From Fragilariopsis cylindrus CCMP1102 (Eukaryota; Bacillariophyta; Bacillariophyceae; Bacillariales; Bacillariaceae): a DNA stretch of 64,000 nt. Under the pieces are notes generated by a model. The model made no database searches. It was not told the origin of the DNA and saw nothing but the letters and a program-made list of their open reading frames with translations. The number at the start of each line of letters is the position of its first letter. Within the stretch, counting starts at the first letter, position 1. A program made the translations under genes and the position numbers. This document shows positions 44,376 to 55,103 of this stretch, one piece after another. The DNA is taken from positions 372,001-436,000 of the forward strand of contig FMBT01000289.1 in NCBI GenBank assembly GCA_900095095.1. Reading direction: 5' to 3'.

Positions 44376-45373
44376 GGCGTGTTCCGGCTCAACGCTGCGC
44401 ATATTTCGACAAAAAAGGACAATCTGCGGACAGACAATTTTCTACAACACGCGCTATGCAGTGAAGTACCATCAATCGGGGGGATTTTTAGCTTCTACAG
44501 AAGCTCTTCTTTCCTATAACTGACCAATCATAATCCATGCATTGAAGAATCAAGGTGCATCGACAGGTGTAGGTGGTGTCAGCAAAGCTCTGGTACTAAT
44601 CCAAGGAGAATTTCGCCCATATGGGGTACGTTGCGATATTATTTATTGCTTCGCGGGATTAAGATATCACGCACCTACGCAGTAATAAGCGGAAAATTCC
44701 TTTATATCAACATGAAAATGGGATTGTATTGAATCGAACCTCCATGGATATCAGTCTATTTAACATACTCTTATGAGACGAAATACAGATGTCTGTACTC
44801 TTAACAAGGACAAAAAGTTTGGGTTGAATTGGACCAATATTCATGTACTGAAACGCTCTCTTAGTAAAAGACACACATGATCGGATTTTCCGAAAAAACA
44901 CGTCCTACATACCCGGTGATAATGGGTCCTCTCTTAATGTACCAATAACAATATAAATTAACGGATTGACTAACATAACAGTAATAGAAACATCTGTATT
45001 AGCACTTTATCTATTAATCCATTTTTTAATTTTTAATTCTTCTCTCTTATGCACCTCTTCCTGGCGATTCAAAATCTTCCTGCCACCCATGTAAATCTTC
45101 ATATAATTATTTTCCCCAGATGACCAAATCACACCCAAACTTTTTTCCTCTCTTAACAGTACAAGTATCTATAGTTCTTCATATAAGCGTATGTTAAATA
45201 GAGCGATATCCATGGAGGTTTGTTTCAATACATTTCCATTGTCTGTATCAATGGAAATAATTTTCCATTTCAATACTTAATAATTTAAAGAATTTTCTGT
45301 CGCGAGCCTATCGCGCATTAAAGTTTTTAGTCCCGAGTGTCCCTCAAAATGCAGCCTTGAGCCGGAACGCGCC
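44376..45373. mobile_element. TIR/foldback DNA element, 998 bp, 4-bp target duplication
   Basis: The ends are inverted copies: GGCGTGTTCCGGCTCAACGC on the left, and GGCGCGTTCCGGCTCAAGGC read inward from the right. ATTA flanks both sides (44372-44375 and 45374-45377). Inside, a second and longer inverted repeat pairs about 44740-44835 with about 45115-45225 (blocks CCTCCATGGATATC, CTATTTAACATAC and AAAAAGTTTGGGT). The element could therefore fold back on itself. It has no transposase ORF. Plus-strand coding-like sequence (Lys/Arg/Glu-rich) abuts both ends, suggesting insertion into an older coding sequence. The superfamily is not assigned. Confidence 0.72.
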
Positions 45374-47651
45374 ATTAGCGAAGGACAAGAGGAAACAAAA
45401 CAGGAGGAGAATTGAAAAACACAGGCTGCTGAAAGAGGTAAACAAGAGTGGGACCAGCAAACTGATGGAAGAGAAAAGACAAAATAATGACTTGCCACTA
45501 AAAATCCAACAAAGCAAGACAAGAAAGTTTCTATGATAATTGAATCTGATGATGATGAAGGAGAAGATATGGTAACAGGCGTAATCTAAAGAGGAAAGCA
45601 ACAGGTGGATGAGATAGTAATAGTAGAAACAGGAATAGATGTGGCACCATCAGAAGAAACTACAGTACAAGTACTAGTAGAATATGATGTAATATCTAGA
45701 GACTAGAAGAACTTGAACATCAATTTCTACACAAATATTGAACAGATAGAGACCAAAAGTGAAGTGTACTGGGAGAGAAAGTAACACAGACAGGCTATTA
45801 TTAATAAATTTAGTAGCCAAATAATTACAGCCAAACTAATGCTAATGTATATTGTTGTCTCTTAGTATCACGATGTTACAAAATAATAGTGCAGTTGGTC
45901 TTATCTTTTTCAGATCCTTAGAGAAGCATCATAGTAGTAGTAGTATGAAATCCCGCGGTAGAAGAGATCAATGGATGTTTTTTCATATCTTTTAGAAAAG
46001 AGAAAGAGCAGAAAGAGAAAGAGCAGTAGACTGGCAATTGTGCAGTGTTTTACCATGTATTTTCTCATGGAAGGGGTTATGGTATTAATATAAGGGTAGG
46101 AGGCAGATAGCAAAATGTGTGTTGTCAGTAACAACAAGGGGGGGGGGGGAAGAGAACAACCCAAAATTGTGTTAGGATTTCACCAGCATTTTGCTAGGAT
46201 TTCACCAACACAGCACCAATTCTGCCTCAGTATTAGGACAAGAATTCTTGATTGATGGTGTACTATATTTATCTATACACAAGATAGTACGTGCTTTCAT
46301 TACTCTGAAGTTTTGATGGTCCCCCCTAATGTTTCATAGATAAATACCATATTTTAAGTTATTATTTGTGTGTAGTAGGTAGGTAGGTAGGTAAGTCCTA
46401 GAGTAGAGGTAGTTAGGATAATAAGAGGTGTGTACATGTGTTGGGAGCTTCCTTTATGATTTCTCAAGCTTCCTTGTGTTATTCTGAAGGCATGTGCAAG
46501 ACAAAACCCTGCTGTCACAAAGCACAAAAACTAGCAGGATGCCATCATATTATTTGGTCTGAATAATGGACATTATTATATCTTTTATACTGAACTGACT
46601 GTTGACTTCCTCCTAAATTTCACATATTATAAAACATTGGTCCAACCAAGATAAAATAACTGTAGACAATTATTGAAATCTCTTAGTGTAGGAGTAAGAA
46701 GATATGAGTCACCAGTGAATGAACACTAGTAGTATGAGTAGACTTGTACAACTAGAATGACCAAGGACTGACCACACAGTAGGAATATACACCACTAATG
46801 TGCAACTAAGCTCACACTTCTAATGAACACCATTTGCATATGTTACTAGCATAGTCATCTCCAGTCTAGTGAACTTAGTTAGCTAGACACATTTACACTT
46901 AGTAATCCTCCTAGAAGATCCTGTTTGCATGACCTAGATTTTCTATCCCATTTTTATTATGTGCTTACTGGCTATGATACAATGACAATGTAAATAAGTG
47001 TCTGAATCCGAATGTCATACATGAAATGGGAATATACAAGACAGCACAGAAAGCTCGCAGTCACAAATCATAAACAAAAATCAGTAGGCTTTCTCCTAAA
47101 AGAAACAAGAACTCCTATGAATTAATGATTTGTTGAGAAGAGGTGGGTGCAACTCGTAAACAACAGTACTAGTACATCATCAGCAAAGGCGTACAGTAGC
47201 TCCATCTCAGTGAGTTAGGCCTGTTTTCCCATTAGAAGATATATTTTTAAATTAGTAATTTTTTTTGCTTCATGATGGATGGTGTGTTTCTGGACGCGTG
47301 TGCACGCACGACTGGGACTGTGATGTCATGTGTTGAGCGATGTCATGTCATGTCATTAGTGAAGAAATCAATTTACGCACAACCACACATCAATCAACCG
47401 GCACACCATCATTCTCCTCTTTGTTTCTATGAATTTTCGCAAGCGCGATAAATAACAAAAAAGCAACAAAGATCGAGCAGAGGCAGAAAAACGTCAACCC
47501 TTCATTCTCCCGAATCTACAGTACTCTGTGTCTCTGTACAACTTACTTGTTCTTACCCGCGATTACATCAATTTGTCATTTTCGAAGCATTTAATTTATT
47601 GATACTGTACATCAACAATCACACCGAGAAATAACATAGACAACGAAAACA
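45374..47651. other. Gene-poor intergenic region
   Basis: About 2.3 kb before the PLP enzyme gene. The first 150 bp read as a Lys/Arg/Gln-rich plus-strand frame ending at about 45535, next to the TIR element. A G run lies at 46140-46149. A divergent repeat (46684-46830) matches 56195-56335 in reverse. The last 300 bp should be the promoter of the PLP enzyme gene. No intact gene is seen. Confidence 0.4.
46684..46830 (+). repeat. Old dispersed repeat, copy 1
   Basis: Shares, in order and with indels, GTGTAGGAGTAAGA, TGACCAA.GACTGACCA, GCAACTAA and GCTCACA with the reverse complement of 56195-56335. The match is weak and the limits are uncertain. Confidence 0.4.
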
Positions 47652-49313
47652 ATGAAGTTTTCCATTGCCGCCATCGCAGCCTTAGCGCTTTCTTCTTCTT
47701 TATCATCCACAACAACAACAACTGTTTCCGCATTTGCGCCAGTTGCCGTTCGAAGTAACAACGGGGGTTTGTCGTCGTCATCATCATCGTCATCATCGTC
47801 ATCGATTCTTCGAGTATCCACTTCTTCTGACGGAACGAGTACCGAATCATCTACAAATAACCCGGTGAATGGTGAATCAAAAGAATCAGAATCTCAATCT
47901 CCTGCTGTTAGAAAGAATGATAAGGAAGTTTTTAGTAAACATAAAAGACCCACATCCTTTGCCACAAAATGTGCCAGTTTGTATCATCCAAAACCAGGTG
48001 CTGGACGTGGATTAGCTCCGCCCGTCTATTTTGGATCAACATTTTTATTGGACGATGCGGCACATGGTGCACGATTACATGAAAAACGTGAAGCACCGTA
48101 TACCGATGATGATGGATTTGTGTATTCCCGATGGGGTTCCCCGACCAATGAAGCAGCTGCCTTACAGATCGCTGCATTAGAAGGTGTGGATGATCCCTTT
48201 CATAAAAATGGATTAGGGAAATGTTTATTATATAATTCTGGTATGTCCGCCATCACCTCAGCATTAATGGCGGTACTTCGATCCGGTGATCATGCCATTT
48301 TTCCATTTACTGTGTATGGAGGAACTCACGAGTTTGCAGAAAATTTCTGTAAAGAATGGGGTATTGAAGTCACATATGTTGATGCTAGTGGCGTGAATGG
48401 ACCAGAAAATTATAAAAAAGCCTTTCAAAGTAATACAAAAGTTGTATATACAGAAACACCTGCTAATCCAACAATGAGATTAACAGACTTGGCAGGAGTT
48501 GGTAAGGTCGTGGATGAACATTATGGTGTTGCTGTTGACACAGTAGGATCAGATGCAAATAAAAGAAAACGTCCATGGGTGATGGTAGATGGTACATTTG
48601 CCACACCGTATCATCAACGCGTGTTGGACATTGATGGTATTGATGTATCCATTCATTCGGCTACCAAATATTTAGGTGGACATTCTGATATTTTAGCTGG
48701 ATCTGTTACGTCACGATCGGAACCTTTCTTACATGGTGCCTCGAAAGTCCAAAAATTAATTACCGTACCATTAAATCCAATGGATTCCTTTCTTTTGGCA
48801 CGAGGATTACGTACGCTTGATGTCCGGATGCAACGACATGGCGAGAATGCTATTAAAATTGCAAGAATGTTAGAAGCACATCCCGCTGTTGTGAGTGTTT
48901 TTTATCCTGGATTAGATTCACATCCTGATAGACAAATGTCGGATGGAATTTTTAAATCTGGACGTGACGATGGTGATGATGAGGAAGATTTTAATCAAAC
49001 ATATGGTGGTATGGTAACATGGATTATGGCAGGTGATGATGATGTTGCATTACAACGTGCACAGAATACATGTGAACATTTACGTGTTATTAATTTAGCA
49101 GTATCATTGGGTGGCGTCGAATCATTAATTGAACATCCCGCATCGATGACACATGGAATGATCCCACGTGAACAACGTATGGCTGGTGGATTAGCTGATG
49201 GATTAATCCGACTTTCTGTTGGATTAGAAAACGCTAGAGATCTTTTAGATGATTTAACGAATGCATTAGACATGTGTGATGATATTCCTGGATCTGATGT
49301 TGAGGATATTTAA
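47652..49313 (+). CDS. Plastid-targeted Cys/Met-metabolism PLP enzyme (cystathionine gamma-synthase/lyase-like)
   Basis: Single-exon gene of 553 codons, ATG at 47652. The N-terminus is a signal peptide (MKFSIAAIAALALSSSL) ending in VSAFAP, the diatom ASAFAP plastid-import motif, followed by a Ser-rich transit part. The enzyme fold spans about residues 95-545. It has SRWGSPTNEAA, the PLP-phosphate loop NSGMSAITSAL, YTETPANPTMRLTD, VMVDGTFATPYHQ and the Schiff-base site SATKYLGGHSD with the catalytic Lys at 339. The end has HPASMTHG and GLIRLSVGLEN. This is the trans-sulfuration family (cystathionine gamma-synthase, beta-lyase, methionine gamma-lyase). Plastid location suits methionine synthesis, but the exact reaction cannot be read from motifs. 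An acidic insert (RDDGDDEEDFNQ) lies before the C-terminal domain. Confidence 0.88.
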   Translation: MKFSIAAIAALALSSSLSSTTTTTVSAFAPVAVRSNNGGLSSSSSSSSSSSILRVSTSSDGTSTESSTNNPVNGESKESESQSPAVRKNDKEVFSKHKRPTSFATKCASLYHPKPGAGRGLAPPVYFGSTFLLDDAAHGARLHEKREAPYTDDDGFVYSRWGSPTNEAAALQIAALEGVDDPFHKNGLGKCLLYNSGMSAITSALMAVLRSGDHAIFPFTVYGGTHEFAENFCKEWGIEVTYVDASGVNGPENYKKAFQSNTKVVYTETPANPTMRLTDLAGVGKVVDEHYGVAVDTVGSDANKRKRPWVMVDGTFATPYHQRVLDIDGIDVSIHSATKYLGGHSDILAGSVTSRSEPFLHGASKVQKLITVPLNPMDSFLLARGLRTLDVRMQRHGENAIKIARMLEAHPAVVSVFYPGLDSHPDRQMSDGIFKSGRDDGDDEEDFNQTYGGMVTWIMAGDDDVALQRAQNTCEHLRVINLAVSLGGVESLIEHPASMTHGMIPREQRMAGGLADGLIRLSVGLENARDLLDDLTNALDMCDDIPGSDVEDI

Positions 49314-49701
49314 ATTAAAAATTATAATATGGTTCAACAACAACAACAGCAAAGAGAATAGGCTATGTAGGGCTACATAGCGACAATATATATATATATA
49401 TATATATATAGGAATATGGTAAACTTATACTGTATGTACACACGAAGAAGAAGAAGATATCGTAGGATACACATATACATAAAATAATAGTAAAAATGCA
49501 TTTATTCATGTTTCATTTTATTATTCTACCAAAAATTTCCGCCTTGGCAGTGCAAGGAATAATAAACAGATCGAATCTTCTATAAACACCATCCATCCGT
49601 TCGTCTCTTTTTGTATGACCATGCACTTCATCATCCTTTTTAATTGCTCTTTTTCTTTCTTTCATTTTTTATATTCTTTTGCATCAATTTATCTACTTTT
49701 C
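49314..49701. other. Convergent intergenic region
   Basis: 388 bp between two 3' ends, with a (TA)n microsatellite at 49386-49411 and AT-rich flanks. No gene is seen. Confidence 0.4.
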
Positions 49702-50952
49702 CTATTTTACGTGACACCAAATTGAACAGAGGCGTGCACACATACGAGTGCCATTGTCGTCGTCATCGTTCTTCATATCATTTCGTTTTCGCTTATTTGG
49801 ATTGATCTTGGTTTCGCTAATCAAAATGTTGGATGCCGATGCCAATGATGGTAGCTTTTGTAAAATATCGGGCTGTCTCCGCAATAGGAAATATACACAA
49901 TCTAAATGTATACTTTCATCAATAGCTGCTGATAATAATGCTTCTGCAGTATTAATTGGTGTGTCCGAATAACGAACAAGAGTTTCTTCTATGGAATTCA
50001 TCACTTCTTTGTATCCGAATTTCTTACACGCACCTTGGAAGGGTGTATCATCGTTCCTATCTTTGTGGAAGAAAAGATGAATTCCTTTCTTTTTCGGAAA
50101 GTGTTTAATTCCAGCTTCGAATACGAATTGGTATAATTGTCTAATGGAAGAATCGATGAAATATACAGCGTCATGGAGTGGTAAATCTCCACATTCATCA
50201 GTTTGTGTTAATGCGTTTGGATCCCACTCAACCAAGAATCGAAATCGTTTTTTTGCAAAATAAAGTTTCTGGGCGAAACACAGTTTGTTCAATAGGCCAT
50301 ACCATTGAATGTCTTTCTTCTTTAGATAACCCAATTTTCCCAATCGAATCAAAACCTGAAAATAATTCTCATCGACGACTTCGTGATATTCCCGAGGATT
50401 ATGATGGAGGTTTTCTGGTCGGCCCTTGTCACTATTCATGAGATTTTGCAAAACATTGATGTTCATACTATTCTTGCATAACAATCCTCCTCTCTCTTCT
50501 TCTTCAAACGAACCTAGCTCTACTGCTAGTCTAGCTAAGAGAGGGATAAACGCTACAGCCTTCACGTTCACGTTGGACAGACAGTTCCATGCGAATGTTA
50601 AACACTGAATTGGATAATAATTGCAATCATGTCCTCCTTTTCTTGTAAGGACATCCGGAAAGAATCGAACAGCAATTTCAACTTCAGCTTCTGTGTCACG
50701 ATCATTATTTAACCCACGATAATCCTCGGAATATATATCCATATTCTCACACAGCAATTCATGTACGTCATCTCCAAGTTCTTGAAGGAATCCTTCGACC
50801 AATGCATCAATTTTATTTCTGGTACGAAAAGAGAATTCCTTTTTCCGTCCAATAATTGAAATAGCTTTATGATCATTTTCTTCCTCTTGTGCTTGACGAT
50901 GATGATCATCATCGTTATCATCGTCATCACTTCTATCATTATTATCGTCCAT
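49702..50952 (-). CDS. Ankyrin-like repeat protein of a diatom family
   Basis: Single-exon gene of 416 codons, ATG at 50952. The N-terminus is Asp/Asn/His-rich. From about residue 90 the sequence runs as helical pairs with ankyrin-like turns: GGHDCNYYPIQCLTFAW, WDPNALTQTDECGDLPLHDAV and KDRNDDTPFQGACKKFG. The G.LPLH and TPF..AC patterns are the second and third ankyrin-type positions. I recognise this layout from many diatom proteins of unknown role. Ankyrin repeats bind other proteins. The last 40 residues contain a basic cluster (NPNKRKRND) that could be a nuclear signal. No catalytic domain is visible. Confidence 0.7.
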   Translation of the reverse strand: MDDNNDRSDDDDNDDDHHRQAQEEENDHKAISIIGRKKEFSFRTRNKIDALVEGFLQELGDDVHELLCENMDIYSEDYRGLNNDRDTEAEVEIAVRFFPDVLTRKGGHDCNYYPIQCLTFAWNCLSNVNVKAVAFIPLLARLAVELGSFEEEERGGLLCKNSMNINVLQNLMNSDKGRPENLHHNPREYHEVVDENYFQVLIRLGKLGYLKKKDIQWYGLLNKLCFAQKLYFAKKRFRFLVEWDPNALTQTDECGDLPLHDAVYFIDSSIRQLYQFVFEAGIKHFPKKKGIHLFFHKDRNDDTPFQGACKKFGYKEVMNSIEETLVRYSDTPINTAEALLSAAIDESIHLDCVYFLLRRQPDILQKLPSLASASNILISETKINPNKRKRNDMKNDDDDNGTRMCARLCSIWCHVK

Positions 50953-51668
50953 CGCTAGTTTCTGAAGTTTCCTTTCTAATATTCGTTGTGGGCTGTTCTG
51001 ATACAGAAGCGGAAATTGTTGGATATTGTGTACGACCTAACTACTGCTCTACTAAAATGATAGATCTGCAAGTAGAAGTAGACACAGTGTAATATTTAAA
51101 GTAATATTGCTAGTAGTGTTTTAGATTGATAATAAAGAAAAACGTGGGTCTGTTTGATAGTCCTTGTAGTAAACCTCTTGAGTTGCTTTTGTTGTGTTCT
51201 TGAAATCTTTTAGGGTTTCACTGTTTTAAGTTTTTGTCCTTTGTTTCTGTCTGTTAGGGTCGGTACGTCAATACGTTCAACAATTCAAAAATCAAAAATT
51301 GAACTTTACAGTGCTGTACTACCGTAGGACCTAGTATCATTTCGACAGCTACGATAGACAATAGCAATTTCGAGAATATTGAATATTGACATCGGCACAA
51401 CTACATTGTAACCACAAACCACTACTGTACTTCTACTTATTTTCGAACTTCTTGACATTGAAACATATCATCAAATCATCAATAACAAAGTGAGAGTGAA
51501 AGAGTCATCCGTTACGAAAAAGCTTTTTCAGAATAGGTGCAACGAGAAGCATTTTTCCCCATCGCCGTTGCCATTATTATTACCGCCATATCTATTTTTG
51601 CCTATCTGCCTATATATATATCATCGCGGTCGATTCTTCTATACTTATAGTACCGATCCGATAATACA
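50953..51668. other. Divergent promoter region
   Basis: 716 bp between the ankyrin-like gene and the second HA-repeat gene, transcribed apart, so both promoters should lie here. AT-rich; a TATATATATA stretch at about 51609-51619 lies 50 bp upstream of the HA gene start and could be a core promoter element. No other feature is supported. Confidence 0.35.
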
Positions 51669-53258
51669 ATGGATACCGGCTATGATAATGATAATGGTAA
51701 TGATAATAGCATCACCATCAACATTCGCCGGGTGAAGAAAGAAGAGGAAGACGAGACAGTTTCTGTTTCTGCTAACAGGCATTACGGCGACGATAACAAC
51801 AACAGGAAGAATAATATGGATGGTACTACGAATTGTGATGATTTAAATCGCGGGCAACAAGTTCCAGCAGTCAAAAAGGAGGAGGAAGAAGAAAACGACG
51901 ACGACGACGGAAATAACGAAACCTCAGCCCCCGAAGAAGAAAGTAGTGATGATAATTATGATGATTGGAAGAATGGAAACTGGTGTTGGTTATTATCTAC
52001 TAATGCTAATGCTAACGCTAACGCTAAGACTCGACAGAGTATGACCGCTATTAACTGTGCAACTCATCCTGTCAAGTCCGAAAATAGTGACTCAAATAAT
52101 AATGTTGCTAGTGCTACCACCACCACCACCGTAGCTATAACTTCAACTTCCACTACTAGAAATCGATCTTACGATGACGACGACGATGGTGATGATGATG
52201 ATGACAATATTAAAGACGACGATGAAGATAAGCCACCGCCGAAAAAGAGGACGAGACACCGTCGTCGTCAGCCTGTAAACGATAATGTTAAGGAGGAGGA
52301 AGGAGATGATGAAGAAGATAGCGTATATGAAGCCAGCAACACCACAACTTCCGACAATGACAACGACAGTACCAACAACAGTACCAACGACAGTACCAAC
52401 AACAGCTATAACGAATGTGACGATGAACTAGGATATGAATCATGGACGAAAGGTAATTGGTGCTTGCTACTACCTTTTCCTCCTACAGGAGTAGATGAAA
52501 TCGAAACTGGACCACCACCCACTAGGCGGAGCAAGTGCAATGAAGATGATTATAAGGTTGATAATGATGACAACGACGACGATGTATCGTCTGCTAAATC
52601 AAAGACAAGAAGAAGCAGAACAAGATACACCAGACTACAGAATGAAAGATGGGATGAAATGTTCCAACTACTTGCTGCTTACAAATTACAGCACGGATCC
52701 ACTCTGGTTCCTACAGAATATGAAGTGGATCCAAAATTGGGAAGTTGGGTCAGAAGTCAACGTACGTGTTTAAAGCAAGGACGACTAGGAAAGTCCCGTG
52801 TGAAGAGGTTGGACACCATTGGATTTGTTTGGAAAATACTTGATTCAGTTCCATGGTTGGAAATGTATCAAAAGCTTGTTGCGTACAAAAAGAAACACAA
52901 ATCTACTAATGTTTCGATCGAGTATCAAGCAGATCCAAAACTTGGACGCTGGGTTAGTGCACAACGGACAAATTATAATAGAGAAGTGCTTTCTACTGAC
53001 AGGATCAATCATCTTGAATCGATTGGTTTTGTTTGGGACCCGCATGATGCGCAATGGATGGAAATGTTTAGTAAACTAGTCGAGTACAAGAAACAAAACA
53101 AGTCAACAGTAGTACCAAGGGTCTACATCGAAGACCCCCCACTTGGATTATGGGCAAGTGTACAGCGAGTTGTCAATAACCAGGGCAAGTTGTCGGAAAA
53201 GCGCTCGAAACTTCTGAATTCCGTCAATTTTGTTTGGTCAGCGAAGGAGGCTTCCTAA
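51669..53258 (+). CDS. Protein with three helicase-associated (HA) repeats and two W-GNWC motifs, paralog of 9980-11677
   Basis: Single-exon gene of 529 codons, ATG at 51669. Three HA repeats fill the C-terminus (about residues 327-390, 395-455, 461-523): WDEMFQLLAAYK with DPKLGSWV, WLEMYQKLVAYK with DPKLGRWV, and WMEMFSKLVEYK with DPPLGLWA. Each closes on an [IV].FVW word. The acidic N-terminus contains YDDWKNGNWCWLL (about 97) and YESWTKGNWCLLL (about 256), the same two-copy motif as in the 10-kb gene. Basic clusters (PPPKKRTRHRRRQ) suggest a nuclear protein. No helicase, nuclease or enzyme domain accompanies the repeats. HA repeats are considered nucleic-acid binding, and the GNWC motif has no role I know of. 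Confidence 0.82.
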   Translation: MDTGYDNDNGNDNSITINIRRVKKEEEDETVSVSANRHYGDDNNNRKNNMDGTTNCDDLNRGQQVPAVKKEEEEENDDDDGNNETSAPEEESSDDNYDDWKNGNWCWLLSTNANANANAKTRQSMTAINCATHPVKSENSDSNNNVASATTTTTVAITSTSTTRNRSYDDDDDGDDDDDNIKDDDEDKPPPKKRTRHRRRQPVNDNVKEEEGDDEEDSVYEASNTTTSDNDNDSTNNSTNDSTNNSYNECDDELGYESWTKGNWCLLLPFPPTGVDEIETGPPPTRRSKCNEDDYKVDNDDNDDDVSSAKSKTRRSRTRYTRLQNERWDEMFQLLAAYKLQHGSTLVPTEYEVDPKLGSWVRSQRTCLKQGRLGKSRVKRLDTIGFVWKILDSVPWLEMYQKLVAYKKKHKSTNVSIEYQADPKLGRWVSAQRTNYNREVLSTDRINHLESIGFVWDPHDAQWMEMFSKLVEYKKQNKSTVVPRVYIEDPPLGLWASVQRVVNNQGKLSEKRSKLLNSVNFVWSAKEAS

Positions 53259-53551
53259 CAACGGTAAAAAATAATGGCAACGTCCCAAAAATGCTTGATA
53301 TACGACTATGGTAGATGCGTAGGACCGTCGATGTCGATTGTGCTAGCATCTAATACATGTATTTATATTATAGATAAAATCGTCTCTTTCGAAAGAAAAT
53401 TAAGATTGAAACATACAACCAGTTCCACGTTTTTTGTTATAGTGTGCATGTATCTATCTGCTGCTATATTTACTACGTATGCCTTTTGAAATGCATGCTT
53501 ATCGTCAACCATAATTCCTCTATCATCGCTATTGTAAACGACCAAATATTA
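53259..53551. other. Convergent intergenic region
   Basis: 293 bp between 3' ends. The two overlapping short ORFs on opposite strands are without domains. Nothing else is visible. Confidence 0.35.
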
Positions 53552-54790
53552 CTAAATCAAACTATTCTTCATTTCATCATACATCTCATGAACAATCTTT
53601 TTATTTACTTCATCCCATGGTGTTTCGTAGTTGATTGCTTTTGCCATAGTTCTTACTGCATCTTCATTGTTACCAAGTGCCTTTTGAGACAAAGCAACGT
53701 ATTTATGTACCTGTGGAAAGTGTCGATTCATCATAATAGCAGCCTCTCCTAAGTCGATTGCAAATTTATATTCTCCTAAATGGTATAAGCAACGCGAAAG
53801 ACCCATAAACATTCTACGCTCCTGGGGTGGCGTTCCTCTTTCCGGTGTCATTGCAAAAAGTTTATACTTGTATATACCTCTAGCTCCTTCCCAATCTTCC
53901 ATCGCTTCTTTAGCTTCACTCATACTTAAATAAAGTTCATAGAGCGAATTAATTTCTAGTTGTTTAGTATTCACATCTTTCTCTTTCAATGCTTCTAGCT
54001 GTTCAAGTATGACATCAGAATCTTCATACCGGTCTTCATCCTCGGCAGCGTTCAGTAAATCAATTAATCTGTTTATTTCCGTATGATTCTCCATTCCTTC
54101 CTCGTGGATCTGTTCCATCTCCTCGAGAGCTTTTAATGCATCAGCTGGACGATTGAGTTTCAAAAGTACATCTGCTTTTGTAAATAGAGCCTGCCCCCTA
54201 CTTTCAAAGTCGATGGATTCGTCTACTTTTTTGAGTTCCACGAGCGCCATTTCATGGTATTTTCTTTTTTCATCATCACTAAGACTTTTACCACGAGCCC
54301 TTTCTGCATAAAGCATTGCCGTTTCATTCATTGCCTTCTCCATGTCCGGCATATCTGCCCTACATGCAGGACAAGTGAGTTTTGGAGACCGAGACAAACT
54401 TTTCTTGATATGTTCCTGCCATTTTTGTAAACATCCGAAACAGAATGTATGTCCACATCGAGGTAAAATGTATGGATCCTGAGGTGCGTCAAGACAAATG
54501 AAACAGCAATTTTGATCAGCGATGGTATTACGTTTGTCGTTGTCGTCAACAGTCGTAGCATCAGGAACTGCAACTGCATCTTGTTTTTGACTAATACCGG
54601 ACTGTAGTTCTCTCATCTGATTAATATCATGACAATCATTTCGATGCTCAGGAAAATGAGCCCTTTGACATGCAACACTGCAATAATATGTCAAATGACA
54701 CCGACTGCATCTTTTTGACGGATTTAAGTTCGAGCAGACTGGAGAATCACATTCAATATACTCTCGACCGATGTTCTGGGGAGGAGACAT
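53552..54790 (-). CDS. MYND + RING finger protein with TPR-like C-terminus
   Basis: Single-exon gene of 412 codons, ATG at 54790. A MYND finger opens the protein (residues 14-53: CDSPVC, C..C, YYCSVACQ, H...HRNDC). A C3HC4 RING follows at 96-143 (CFIC, CGHTFCFGC, CPAC). Residues 155-412 are regular helices resembling tetratricopeptide units, for example FTKADVLLKLNRPADALKALEEM, MFMGLSRCLYHLGEYKFAIDLGEAAI and YVALSQKALGNNEDAVRTMAKAI. RING domains usually recruit E2 enzymes, so an E3 ubiquitin ligase with MYND and TPR substrate or partner surfaces is the natural reading. This is inferred from family knowledge. No membrane segment is seen, so it is probably cytosolic. Confidence 0.85.
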   Translation of the reverse strand: MSPPQNIGREYIECDSPVCSNLNPSKRCSRCHLTYYCSVACQRAHFPEHRNDCHDINQMRELQSGISQKQDAVAVPDATTVDDNDKRNTIADQNCCFICLDAPQDPYILPRCGHTFCFGCLQKWQEHIKKSLSRSPKLTCPACRADMPDMEKAMNETAMLYAERARGKSLSDDEKRKYHEMALVELKKVDESIDFESRGQALFTKADVLLKLNRPADALKALEEMEQIHEEGMENHTEINRLIDLLNAAEDEDRYEDSDVILEQLEALKEKDVNTKQLEINSLYELYLSMSEAKEAMEDWEGARGIYKYKLFAMTPERGTPPQERRMFMGLSRCLYHLGEYKFAIDLGEAAIMMNRHFPQVHKYVALSQKALGNNEDAVRTMAKAINYETPWDEVNKKIVHEMYDEMKNSLI

Positions 54791-55103
54791 CTTATTATTC
54801 TTCGGTTGTCTCAGTTACGTGAGTGTGTCTTCCTTGGCCTTTCTGTTGTGTGGATGGCATGTTAGGTAGTTTGTTTTTTGTTTGATGTATTTTTTTGGCT
54901 GAAGAAACAATCTACTACGCGCAAAATCCCTGAAGGAATTTTCAATCGTGCATAAGCATCATCCTCATCAACTCAGATCCTTTTTCTCATCAGAACCCAT
55001 TTTTCATTTCACTTGTTGTACTAAGTTTATTAATTCTAATCTAATCAACCAACAAAAAGGGCAGAAGAAAAGAGCAAACACAGGCAAAGAAATCAGTAAC
55101 ATC
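54791..55103. other. Divergent upstream region
   Basis: 313 bp between the RING gene and the MAPEG-like gene remnant. The frame of the latter is open from 54948, but the conserved start is at 55104. No other feature is seen. Confidence 0.35.
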
